A DNA stretch of 64,000 bases from Apostichopus japonicus (Eukaryota > Echinodermata > Holothuroidea > Aspidochirotida > Stichopodidae). The position numbers and the translations under genes are program-made. This document shows positions 20,615-30,808 of the stretch, one piece after another. The notes beneath the pieces are model-generated. The model ran no database searches, was not told the DNA's origin, and saw only the letters and a list, made by a program, of their open reading frames with translations. Within the stretch, counting starts at the first letter, position 1. The number at the start of each line of letters is the position of its first letter. The stretch lies in NCBI RefSeq assembly GCF_037975245.1, contig NC_092574.1, forward strand, positions 11,185,213 to 11,249,212, written 5' to 3'.

Positions 20615-23600
20615 ATGTCTATGTCTATATCTATATATATATATATATATATAATAATATCGTGATATTTTCAGTGTTAGTATACCGTAGTATGTTGTAT
20701 GTTTCAGAGAGGTTTCGATTAACAATACCATGTACTAGTTTGGGTTTGGATTATACCAAATTTGTATGGTGACATTTCCACCCATGGCTAATGACTGACA
20801 AATCGATTGAAAAGAATGAATTTATTTCTCCATCGACAGAGCAAGCTAGTTTGGGAAAATGAGTCGTGGGAAAAAGATGTCAAATCAGTGAAAGATGAAG
20901 TAAGATCTTTACAGGTAAATTGCTTTGAAATAATATTGCAAATTCCATAAAATGTATGGACTTGAAATGATCGATATAGAGAGAATTCCAATTAATTTAA
21001 ACGTATTACTCTCTTGGGTTGCACTGGATGTTCAAATATGCATTTCATAAAGAATGAAAAGAAGCAGACGTTTTTGAATCACAATCCTGTAATTTAATGC
21101 TTATTAGATATGCATATCTCTAGTTAACCTTGTGTGATTGGGCATGCATAAACTATGCAATTTTTTTTTGTAGCAGTTAACAATTTTCTGACATTTGTTT
21201 ATTTCTTTCATGACGGTTTAAGATCCAAGTTGTTAAATAAACAGGCATAAATCAGGAAAACTATGATAAATATGCAGTACTTGTCAGAAAAACTTAGGCT
21301 AAGCTGCAGGATTTGTTTAATTTAAACAAGTATATACAATTTACTGTCGATAAAATATGATAGCCAAGGAGTAATTAGCTGAATTTGGTGCTGAATTTAA
21401 AAAACGTTGATTTAGTTTTTGATACTGTTTGGTGAATGATTTTTGTTCAACTCTTACTTAGGCTAGCAATGTGCAGACAGACTCCTGGTACCTGACTTAC
21501 TGTAATTTAAAAGACGTTATTATGTGGTCTAAATACAAATTTTCAAACTTGAACTGATGAATTTTTTCACAATTAAAACTGCGAGATGTAATGGGTTATA
21601 CAGTCTATGCCATTGTCACAAATAAAGATGGTATGTTTTAAATAAATATTCTAAATATGCCATTGATCCTAGTTCAAATAGTTGCAAAAATCAAACAGAC
21701 AGAGATTTTTAACAGGAAATATAAGAACAGTAGAGCATATTGTTTCTGCTGCTCTTGTGATTTATGCTGCAGTTATGTTTCAGTTTATTCCAAAAAGTTA
21801 ATTTCAATTTAACTTTAAACTACAAACTAATTGACATATGAATAGGAATGTTACACGATCCAAATGAAATGACTAACATTGTAATTTCTTTGAATTAAAA
21901 TTGCAACTATGAGACGTGCCTTTGACCAGACAATTTGCATAGGATTCTTGAAATGACTTATTATTTAACTCATTTTCTACTTTCAGCTTGAGAAATACAA
22001 CTTGGAGAGGATTATACGAGAGCAAAGCCATTTATTAAAGACACAAACCGCTGCTGGGGAATCTTGCATTAAGCAAGCATCAATCTTCGAGGAACAGTTT
22101 AAGGATATTAAACAATCTTTGGAGAAGTGCAATACTCAAGTGTTAATCTTATCGAAAGAAGGTAAGATAATCGAACATACACGAGATTGACGAGAAATAA
22201 ATTATTTACATAAATTTGTTTAACTTTGATTTAAAAGTTTTTGAATTTGTAATTGATGCACAGAAATACGATACGATATAACTTGAAACGATGATATAAT
22301 GTTTGGAACTTTGACAGTTCAATTAATGGAAGGGTATTCTAAGGTCAATCAGCAGTCAAGCAAATGCCGTAATGTAATTTACGTTCGCACTCTCCGTGTT
22401 GTACAAAAGCCAGCATCCAAAATATGCACACCTTGGCTCACGACATCAGCAAAGGTTCCGTGGGGCGAGTAAGGCAATACAAGCAGCAGCAAGTGGTTGG
22501 GAAAGAAACTAATCCATTATCAGTGATTCTGTCAATGTACCACCATGGTCAAAAAATTAAAATGATTGTCATCCAAAAATAATGTGATCTTTAGAATACT
22601 ATTGTAAACTAAGTATATTATTATTTGTTAAATTGGTGTTCTTGGAAAGCATAAGCTTTCTGTATAATTTCTGAATACATAATTGCAGGTACTAGAAGTA
22701 GAATAATTTCATGTTGTGTAATTGATTATATCTAGTTAAAGTTAAGTTAAATGTGGTTATTGTTATTCATTTATAAAATAACTTTACAATCACTAGTATT
22801 TTGGTAACCGTAAACTTAGCAAGACAAAGAGAAATAAAACCAAATCCGATCCAGCTGGTAGTTTGATATCCATATGATATCTGTCGTTGTTATGTCCTTT
22901 GTCCACAGTGAAAGAAGCTATGGTATTGAATGAGAGATTGAGCTTCATCAATACTCACAATGAGTGTATGAAGAGGAAACTAGAGAGTAAACTGGATGAG
23001 AAAGAGAGAATCATCTCGGAGTTAACGGTCAAGACGAAACTAAAAGAAACAACGTCAGGAATAAAACCACTCGAAATAGGAGCGATTGGATTTCTCGACA
23101 AAGAAGAACTGAAACAGGTAAGAAAACCGTAAACATGAAACAGCATGGGAATTATTTGATCTCAGATATGTGGTTGGTATGTTTTCTTTGTGACTCTAGA
23201 ATGGTTGATAAAATCTTTGTAGTTAGAAAATCCTAATTTGCCTCCTTCAATATGCCCATTTGGTTATTCCTATCGATCCTATATTTCCTCTTTATTTGAA
23301 CAGCTGAAAAGAAACGAAGAGCTATTGAAAAAGCAACTGGAGAGTTCTCATGAACGTAGTAAGGTAAGTTTTTTACGGATTAATATATCAAGCATGACTA
23401 TAACTTACAAAGAAGTAAACTGAATCTTTTTTTGGTCTTTTCTTCTTTCTTACTTGTATTAACATCGTTTTGCACACACAAGGACAACTGACGAAAATAT
23501 TGAACAACAGACTTTGATTAATGCTAAGAGTTATTGTGACATAAGCAAAACCACTTAGAATGTTATTTTCTCATGATTTCAAAGATAATAATTTATGAGT

Positions 23601-26600
23601 TTACATGTTGATTAAAAGTTAATATTTCTCCGTCTAATATTTATAGGAAATCAGGAAGCAACTTGACGAAGCCCAAGTCCTCATAGATAAATATGTTACA
23701 ATTCATGTGAAATATAAAGACATTGTTGAAGTGATGGAAGGGGAGAAAAAGGAAATGATAGAGAAAATAATGAAACTGGAAAATGACAGAAGCACAGAGG
23801 AGAAGGTAGTAAAGAACTTGGAAGAAGAGATGGACCAACTCAAAGTAAAGTGGAATGATAAGGTAATTCTGTAACATACGCAAGAGCGTAGGAACCGGGG
23901 GGCTGGGGGGGCTGGTGAAAAATATGGTAGGGCGGAAATATTATTCCGCCGCCGCCCCCCCCCCCCCCCCCCCCCCCCCGCTTCGCAAGTCAGAAAACCC
24001 CTTTTTCATTTCCAAATGAGAAAACTCATTTGCAGCACCAAATTGCATCTAAGGCCAGGTGAAAATGCAAAATTATTTACAAAATGGAGTGGGTTTTGAA
24101 GTGTGCTATATTGCACCAATATGCATCTGAGGACACCTGGAAATGCAAAAAAAATACCCCAAGGCGAACACCCCTCCCCTTAGACCCCTCCCCCAGGCCG
24201 GCCATCAGTCTTCAGCCCCCCACCCCCACTCAAAAGTACCTTCCTACGCCACTGAACATACGGTCGTGGGTTTGTACAAATTACGATCAGTTGATTACAA
24301 AAATGTGTTTAATATGTAAAATGTAGTAACAGACAGTAAATTCCTTTATGTGGAACTAGTGATAAACATCTGTTTTTAAATGTTAGTAAATTGTTCTTAC
24401 ACTTAAATTTGTCTGTTTTTTGCAAGTTTCTACGAGTCCTTCGAATATGTTCGAAGGATAACCATTCTGTTAAATCAGAATTGAAGACTATTTAACTTTC
24501 TACTTGTTTTATCACATCAACACGGACTCCAGATATAAATTTCGCTTTTTTTTTTAAATGGCAGGAAAAGTCGCTTGCATTGGCCGTATCAGAGCAGTCA
24601 AGAAATGTTGAAGCGTTAACTGAAGAAAATAATAAACTCGAGGAAAAGAATGCATCATTAGAGGAGGCGTACAGGGGGATTCTTGTTAAAATGAAGTTGC
24701 ATGAGGTAAAAATGAAAGTTATAACTGTAAATAATTTCCAATACTACAGTTGATAAAATATACTCTCCAAATGAGGACAGAGAGATATGTTTGTAAGTAA
24801 TAAGAAGGGTTCATGCTAAGATTTAGATTAATGTCCTTTTTGTTGTAAAATTTCTTATTGTCACTTTAAAATAGAAAGCAAGTTATAAAGTTGACAGTTG
24901 ACTTGGTATTTATCTTATCGTTAAAACAAATAAACTTTCGTCTGCAAGTACATTAGATACTTTGCACCATATTCCTATTTTCAGTTTTGTAATCTAAGTT
25001 CAAGTAAAGTGTAAGCACAGAAATTGTTTACCATGTACTTTGATATTTAGATAAGTGAATATCTGTCATTAGTTTTTATTTGTTTACTGTATGAGCATCT
25101 AAAATACTTTGTTGACATGTTTTGTCTATTTTTTTTTCTTCTCAGAAACAATTCAACGAAAATGCTAAGAACAAAGTGGATGTTGGAATCAACACAACAA
25201 TAGATAAGTTCCCAATTGAAAAAGCAAACATGTCAAATTGCTCCGTTCAGACAATTGATAACGGAGCTTTCATTTCAAGTAGTATTGACATGAAATCAAA
25301 AGGAACTCAGTATTCCCAGGATGACATGTGTGGATCTAATGAAGACAAGTTTGATCTTTCACTCTTGGACCAAGCTAATTTATGTTCTACTTCAATCAAT
25401 AAAAGACAAAAAGTAGAATTGACCAAAAATCCAAAGCAGGAACAAAACTACATCAACACTGGTAATGATCAGAGCTTGCCGACTATTGGTCGTTCTACAA
25501 TTCACTCAAAGCAAATATCGGAAGACACATTTGAATATACAGTGTCAATGGAAGTTACAGATCAGGTCAATGCTCTAACAGAAGCACCTTTACGACACAC
25601 AAACAATTTCGACCATCCTCCAAAACAACACAGAGATGATGATTCGAGACAAATCTATAAAGATTCTTGTCTGTTTGAAGAATCATGTAAAGTGGAAATA
25701 AAAAGTGGCAGTGTTACTGAATGTGACAGGAGACTCTTAACTTGTGAGGGTAAAAACCACCTAGTAGGTGATGGTGCCCGGCCTTCACAGGTAATGTTTG
25801 GTCATAATACCAAAACTCCGGTACCTAAAAAGGAAGCTAGAGAAGATGTATCCCCTAAACTGAGAGATAGTGACGTCATTGGTATCTTAAGTGCTCCTAA
25901 CGTAACAGGGGTTGTGTCAGATCAAACATGCTTGGATTCAGCCTTAGTGATAAGACCATGCAAAGACAATTCTTCTAAGAGTCCATCAGATACAGCCGAA
26001 GTTAATGATAATGTCAGCGTCTCGGCCCATGCACCTACAACTGATGTCCCTTCACCTGAACTTAATCGGCCTCCCTCCAAGGAACATAAAATAGATACCA
26101 TTAACAAAGAGAAAGGCAGGGCTGATCAGTTCATTAGCCAATGTGACAAAGGCATATCGCAAATCGAAGTTTCCAGTGCAGTAGAAATTAAGGAGATGGG
26201 AAAGGTGGCCACTTCGGTGGTATTTAATACCTCTGGAGCGTCAGAAAGTAAAGCGATTGCACTGAATGATACCATTGTGACGGGTACAACCAAACCAGAT
26301 ACACATTCACGAAGTACTGTTTCCGTGCCAAGTACTCATTGGAAAGGATGGAAAGATAGTGCAAAGACAAGTGGCGATTTAAGTTCCATTTCACAGGTTA
26401 CAGATATCATATCCGAACCGGTTTTGCACGATATCACCGGTGATACATCTCCCAAAATGTTAATTCTTCCAAAGAAAACTGCAGAAAGTGGAACATTTTC
26501 CATGGGTACTGGAGAGATTGGTGTGGAATATCTGGCGGAATCTTGCAATGCAGCCGGCCGTCCAACTTCCAAAGATAGCCCAGATGATTTTAAGGTTTCA

Positions 26601-28564
26601 AGCACATTCACAATTCGCAATAGAAATTATATAGAAGACGCAGAGAATATAACAACAAGTGACGAACTTGAGCGGGATATGAGCTATAGTGAAATTAAAC
26701 ATCCGTCACCAAAGGAACGTCATGTAACTGAAGTTACCCAAACTCAAGATTCTCGCAGGTTGAACGACAGGTCAGATGTAAAGTGTAACCAAAACATAGC
26801 CATTCAAAGAAACCCGAAGATATTAAGTAATGACAACATTGCACAATTACCGACGTCCGTAATGTCACATAAAACATTGCCTGCATATATCAACCAAAGC
26901 GAAGTTTTACCTACTTTGGCAGCCAATTGGCCTGCTGGTTCCCTATCTACAACAAGTTGTAAAACTACCAAAGAGTCATCAAGTATCCCTCGCGCAACAA
27001 TAAATCCTTCCCAATCTTCCCACGAGAATAAACAGGAACCAGTGCCAGACCCTTCTCTGTCATTTAATAGACCACAATTACTGACTTCCTCTGGTGCCTG
27101 GTTGGCTTCTGATCCACCACATCAGTATAACCTTGGTTTCACAAAGCGGAATGTAAGAGTAAATCTTAAGCGGATCACTGGGAAGCTACAGTCCCCTGGC
27201 AAACCGACTACTCTCACTCGAGCTACAGATCAACAGAACCAGCCATCTGATAGGATTTCGTGGGTAGCTACATCTATACCTGCCCTATCAGATGAGGTTA
27301 AAGGTGCACAGCAACAGGTAGTACCAATTGTGCGACATTTATGTCAAACATCAGTTCCCTTGAAGGATTCGATACCAATTATGACTTTACCTGACAAAGA
27401 TCCTTCAACAACCTGCAATTCGTTGTCCGTCGACCTGCAACCAACTGACAGGGAGAGAGATGTAACAATCATCTCAGATTACGGGAAAGGTATAACTGAT
27501 GGAGTCTTACAACAATCACAAGACAGTTCTTCATCCATCGCTTTTCAAACTGAATGCACATCTGAGCCACTGATCTTGGTTGATGCATCAGTGCGATCAA
27601 AAGATGCTGATCGCAAGGACGTTACGGTAAGTGTTTGAGAGCATTGGAACTATGCTAATACTTGAGAGCATGGTTACTATGCTAATACTCGCATATTTAC
27701 AAATTTGCTGATTGTGAATCCCAACCATGAGCAGCCTAAGTCGTGTAACTGTCCTCCTTACGTAAAGTTGGCGGTGTGGGGCAGCCACCCGAATGTTCAG
27801 ATATATTCGTGAAGTTGGTTGATTTTATCATAATCTTGAATAATAATGATTACAAATATGAGTGAAATGTTTAAGGAGAAATTAGCCCAACAGCAGCATT
27901 AACAAAGACTGCATGTTTTGATGAATTCCTACAGAGAAGATCATATGAGAGATTTTACATTATATTAGTCCTTCGCACACAACACTAGATGTGTCAACAA
28001 AGGCATAATTATTAATATTTATAATTTATTATGATGTTTATTTGTTTATTTTCAGTAACAGGTATATGGAGTTACGAAATACTTAATCTATAGTATGAAG
28101 ATTTGAACTTGACCTATAACTGTCATAACTTTCAATGTTAACACTGATTACATTTTACGCTGTAAATGTTTAATAATACTAATCAAATTTTCAAGTCATG
28201 AAAACAGTGTCTTTACAGGAGAATTATATTTTCGTCGGGTCTTGTCTTTATTCTGACTTAAGTGATAAGTCGGTAAACATAAGCCAAAATTATAATATTC
28301 ACAATTAAAATGAACTACCATTTGCCTTTTTAGTTGAACCCATCATATTCGAGAGATTCCCGCTCAGATCTTGCAGCTCGTAAGCGCCCTCAGTTTGAGG
28401 ATCCCTCAGAAATGAGCCTTTTTTCCGATGAAGATGAAGACCTATCGTCCAGCCTTAATAGAGAAATTGAAAAAGCTCAGAGTATCTTGAACAGAAGCAG
28501 ACTGAAGAGGCCGAGAAGATGCAAACCAGCTTTGTCAATTAGTGGAGAGTTACAGGAAGAATAA
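17879..28564 (+). CDS. Long coiled-coil protein with disordered C-terminal half, CCDC73-like
   Basis: Eleven exons join in frame: 17879-17998, 18628-18720, 18900-19007, 20840-20914, 21987-22161, 22909-23117, 23304-23363, 23647-23862, 24565-24705, 25146-27626 and 28334-28564. They give 1302 residues from the ATG at 17879. Residues about 20-475 are heptad-rich coiled coil. Residues about 476-1300 are Ser/Thr/Asp-rich with no visible domain. All introns are phase 0 except the one after exon 5 (phase 1). The segments LQLEKYNLE and VKEAMVLNERLS, with their 65-residue spacing, resemble human CCDC73 as I recall it. That protein also pairs an N-terminal coiled coil with a long disordered tail. CCDC73 function is poorly known. 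Gene structure is secure; orthology is tentative. Confidence 0.88.
18050..18545. repeat. Two-phase tandem array (65-bp then 63-bp units)
   Basis: The first part repeats CCAGATAAAACTTTATATGC plus GGATTGACTCTATATCCAG at about 65 bp. The second part repeats CCATATCAAACTTGATATGC plus GGCTTACAATTATATCAAG at 63 bp. It lies in intron 1 of the coiled-coil gene. Confidence 0.85.
18628..18720 (+). CDS. Coiled-coil gene, exon 2
   Basis: Encodes 31 charged residues (MTKKESEERMRHLVIEQ and on) after acceptor CACCATAG. It ends at donor GTAACT, phase 0. Confidence 0.85.
18900..19007 (+). CDS. Coiled-coil gene, exon 3
   Basis: Encodes 36 residues of coiled coil (EDEILKNSILRDKHEQK and on). Acceptor TTTTACAG, donor GTTTGT. 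The intron that follows is filled with TA microsatellites and the 373-bp duplication. Confidence 0.87.
19063..19160. repeat. (TA)n microsatellite
   Basis: TA dinucleotides broken by TATTTATA and TAGTATATGTAT, in intron 3 of the coiled-coil gene. Confidence 0.9.
19168..19749. mobile_element. Candidate inverted-repeat element between two TA microsatellites
   Basis: GGCTCATAATTGACGCAC near 19169-19186 is inverted at 19731-19749 as GTGCGTCAATTATGATGCC (one internal difference). The motif GTGCGTCAATTA occurs twice at the right end. TA repeats abut both sides, as for insertion into a TA microsatellite. No coding content. Confidence 0.45.
19755..19846. repeat. (TA)n microsatellite
   Basis: Nearly pure TA, interrupted once by TTGCAA. 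Confidence 0.9.
20071..20143 (+). repeat. tRNA-like module of SINE, copy 1
   Basis: GCGTCCA and TGGAGGC pair at six of seven positions as an acceptor stem. TAGCCTAGTGGTTAG serves as an A box and GGTTCGAATCC as a perfect B box. The anticodon stem TCCGC/GCGGG closes a 7-base loop GTACAGA. The T stem has two mismatches, so this is more likely a tRNA-derived SINE head than a working tRNA. Confidence 0.6.
20444..20516 (+). repeat. tRNA-like module of SINE, copy 2
   Basis: Identical to the module 373 bp upstream, with the same A box, B box and mismatched T stem. Confidence 0.6.
20556..20652. repeat. (TA)n microsatellite
   Basis: Long TA run with a central CTATGTCTATGTCTA interruption, at the tail of the second SINE-like copy. 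Confidence 0.9.
20840..20914 (+). CDS. Coiled-coil gene, exon 4
   Basis: 25 residues (SKLVWENESWEKDVKSV and on) ending VRSLQ. Acceptor CATCGACAG, donor GTAAAT, phase 0 at both ends. Confidence 0.87.
21987..22161 (+). CDS. Coiled-coil gene, exon 5
   Basis: Encodes LEKYNLERIIREQSHLL and continues to QVLILSKE. Acceptor TTTCAG, donor GTAAGA. It ends in phase 1, the only non-zero phase in this gene. Confidence 0.9.
22909..23117 (+). CDS. Coiled-coil gene, exon 6
   Basis: Encodes VKEAMVLNERLSFINTH, a Lys/Glu-rich coil, then a less charged stretch (GIKPLEIGAIGFLDKEE). Acceptor GTCCACAG, donor GTAAGA. Confidence 0.9.
23304..23363 (+). CDS. Coiled-coil gene, exon 7
   Basis: A 20-codon exon, LKRNEELLKKQLESSHERSK, with clear heptads. 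Acceptor GAACAG, donor GTAAGT. Confidence 0.88.
23647..23862 (+). CDS. Coiled-coil gene, exon 8
   Basis: 72 residues of coiled coil from EIRKQLDEAQVLIDKY to LKVKWNDK. Acceptor TTTATAG, donor GTAATT. A hAT-like element is inserted only 18 bp after this exon. Confidence 0.9.
23881..24254 (-). mobile_element. hAT-like miniature element, family 2, 374 bp, exact 8-bp target duplication
   Basis: Left end CAAGAGCGTAGGAACCGG, right end CCTTCCTACGCCACTG. AACATACG flanks both sides exactly (23873-23880 and 24255-24262). It is the reverse orientation of 46992-47374 and has the same interior (CTCATTTG, ATGCAATTTGGTG in reverse, a long C tract). It sits just after exon 8 of the coiled-coil gene. Confidence 0.92.
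24565..24705 (+). CDS. Coiled-coil gene, exon 9
   Basis: The last coiled-coil exon, with NVEALTEENNKLEEKNASLE in the middle. Acceptor ATGGCAG, donor GTAAAA, phase 0. Confidence 0.9.
25146..27626 (+). CDS. Coiled-coil gene, exon 10: 827-codon disordered region
   Basis: The longest open stretch in the window. After acceptor TTCTCAG it reads 827 codons without a stop to donor GTAAGT. Composition is Ser, Thr, Asp, Lys and Asn rich with few aromatic or long hydrophobic segments, as expected of a disordered tail. No catalytic motif, zinc site or internal repeat was seen. Confidence 0.93.
28334..28564 (+). CDS. Coiled-coil gene, last exon with TAA stop
   Basis: 76 residues: an acidic patch (FSDEDEDLSSS), a short amphipathic helix (LNREIEKAQSILNRSR), a basic patch (LKRPRRCKP) that could act as a nuclear signal, and the end GELQEE. 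Acceptor CTTTTTAG. The conserved look of this exon contrasts with the loose exon before it. Confidence 0.88.
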   Translation: MNPSYSRDSRSDLAARKRPQFEDPSEMSLFSDEDEDLSSSLNREIEKAQSILNRSRLKRPRRCKPALSISGELQEE

Positions 28565-29318
28565 AATAGCTGGTTAGAATAATGGCTACGCTACAGGTAC
28601 ACATGACGAGTTTTGTGACTGCGTTGTTGAAGTGAGTGTGTTTGATGTTATATGTGCATTCAAGGTTAAACTTTGTATGTTTTCTTTGCTGAAAGAATAT
28701 GCACAAATGCCATTAACGTCAAACACATTTACAGAAATTAACATAATGGATTGACGATAAGTTAGTTGCCGATTACACGTTTAATAACCAAAATATATAT
28801 TGCAAAAATTAAGGTAGGTGAAGGGGTTGGGGGATATCTAAACTAAACGCACAGAACGTTACTATAATTAACATAAAACTAGCGTAACATACTTTTGACC
28901 ATTTGATAATATCTTGCATATGTTTTACAATCACTTTAAAGCCTATTAGAAATATCCTGCGGCTTGCATTAAAGCTAATTTTACCATGATGGAAGAATTA
29001 CGATGATTTATATTATTTAAATATATATTTTATACAAACTACACTATTATTTCCTATTTTATTTCACCAGTACAACGACAACATCAACACTTAGCATATA
29101 GATTTAGCATAATGTCGTTCCAGTTTTAGCTTATACTACTTTGTGTGTAAGAATCGCGATTTAGTCGTGATATGAAAGTTAAGGATAACTACATGTTGTT
29201 TATTTTATCTGTTTTTTTTTTAAACTGCATGAATATTGTCCCACAGTTACTAGAAGGTATATGGTAAGAATTGGAATGTGGTAACAAATGTAATCCAGCT
29301 GTGGTACGTACATACAAA

Positions 29319-29709
29319 CATAGGCATAGGAGCCCAATTTGATTGGGGGAGGGGGGCTGTAACGACTTGCCCGAAAAATATAACCAACAGTTTTCATGTT
29401 AATTGACATATCATATTGGCATGCATCGGTTATTACATCGCAAAAGAAATGTCTTATGTAGGTGGAGAAAAGGCATGGAGGGCCAATTATGTCAAAACTC
29501 TCTTTTCACATTAGTAATGGCGAATTAGTTGGGCAAGCTAAGAACTTTATTTTAATTTACCAGGGAGATTTATCTTAAACTATCGATTTCCTTTAGCTAC
29601 ATCAGTAGGCGCCCGTAAAATTCTCAGCATATTGCCCGAATTTTCACAAAAATGTTTGGTTGGGGGGGGGGGCTGCAGACCCCCAAGTCCTCCGCCTCCT
29701 ACGCCTATG
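29319..29709. mobile_element. hAT-like miniature element, family 3, 391 bp, exact 8-bp target duplication
   Basis: Starts CATAGGCATAGGAGCCC and ends CTCCTACGCCTATG, inverted with minor change. CATACAAA is duplicated exactly at 29311-29318 and 29710-29717. A truncated relative lies at 48340-48645, sharing GTCTTATGTAG, then TTATGTCAAAACTCTCTTTT and AGAACTTTATTTTAATT. Confidence 0.92.
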
Positions 29710-30697
29710 CATACAAACCCGACTGCTCGGTTTGAATTTTACTTAACCGTGGGAACGTCGTATATAGTTGTCGTTCTACGCCATGAATATGGAGGCATTA
29801 ATGGATATTCGTTGCGGATGTTAGGTGTTTACACTTAGTCTTCTGGTATATGACAACTGTATTATAACTATGAGGTGCAGGTCATGGTTAAAGACCAATG
29901 GACGATACTAAAAGATGAAAGAAACAATTACTGTGCGATATTATTTAAAAATTTAAATATTGTTTAAACAAAGTTGGTTCATCAATATTAGTTAGCATAA
30001 TTGAGAGAATGCACGGAAATTGACAAAGTTTATTTCGGATTTGAGAATTTCAAAAAAAAAGTTTACTTAAGCCTTAAATTGTTTCATACCTTTCTTGCTT
30101 CTGAAAGGAAAGATGTTAGACAACTTTTATGAAGCTACATATTACTTTGTTGAGAGTTATTCAATTTATTCCACAGTAATGGTGTGGATTGTTGTTGGGT
30201 TAGTCATGTGTTATTTGTGACTAGTTAATAGACATATTTTTAACCATTGAAAATAAATAAAGGGTCACGAACATTTCAAATTCTTACGTCAACTTGTTGA
30301 TTGGTTGGAGAAAGAATACTATAATTTTGTATTTCATTGTTCGTAGTTGATTTCTAAGCTTTTCTTCGAAAATATGCTTGGATATTTTTACTGTTTGATC
30401 TGCATAAAGACATTACAGCTTCATCATTTCATGCAATGAATTAGTGTTAATTTGCAACTTTGCTAAATACATTTTTCATGTATTACACAAGAATTTGTCA
30501 CTTCAAGTACTCTATATATGTGTGTGTGATTATTGAAATTTTATGAACGACTCTTGTATTATTTCATTCAAAGACCTGTGCTTTATTTAAGAATACAATC
30601 ACAAGGAATGGGTGGCTACGGGAAGGGTGTGGCAAAGTTTGGAAGGTCTATGTGGGCCGTTCGAAAAGCTCAGCATATCCCTCACAGTTATTTATGG

Positions 30698-30808
30698 ACT
30701 GGCTTCACGTGTTCGTCTGTATAAGAAGTTTTTGAGTCACCAATCTAGAGCCTTCGGCGCTATAGAATCATATAATTGCTTCTCAACGCACAAACACGTG
30801 AAGCCAGT
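30698..30808. repeat. Exact 16-bp inverted repeat
   Basis: ACTGGCTTCACGTGTT at 30698-30713 is inverted exactly at 30793-30808. The spacer is 79 bp. No other element boundary is visible. Confidence 0.6.

Noticed and set aside
19936-20665. Two nearly identical open frames of 111 and 118 codons
   Set aside because: They are the same frame in the two copies of a 373-bp tandem duplication and run over the tRNA-like module into TA repeats. No family match and no splice support.
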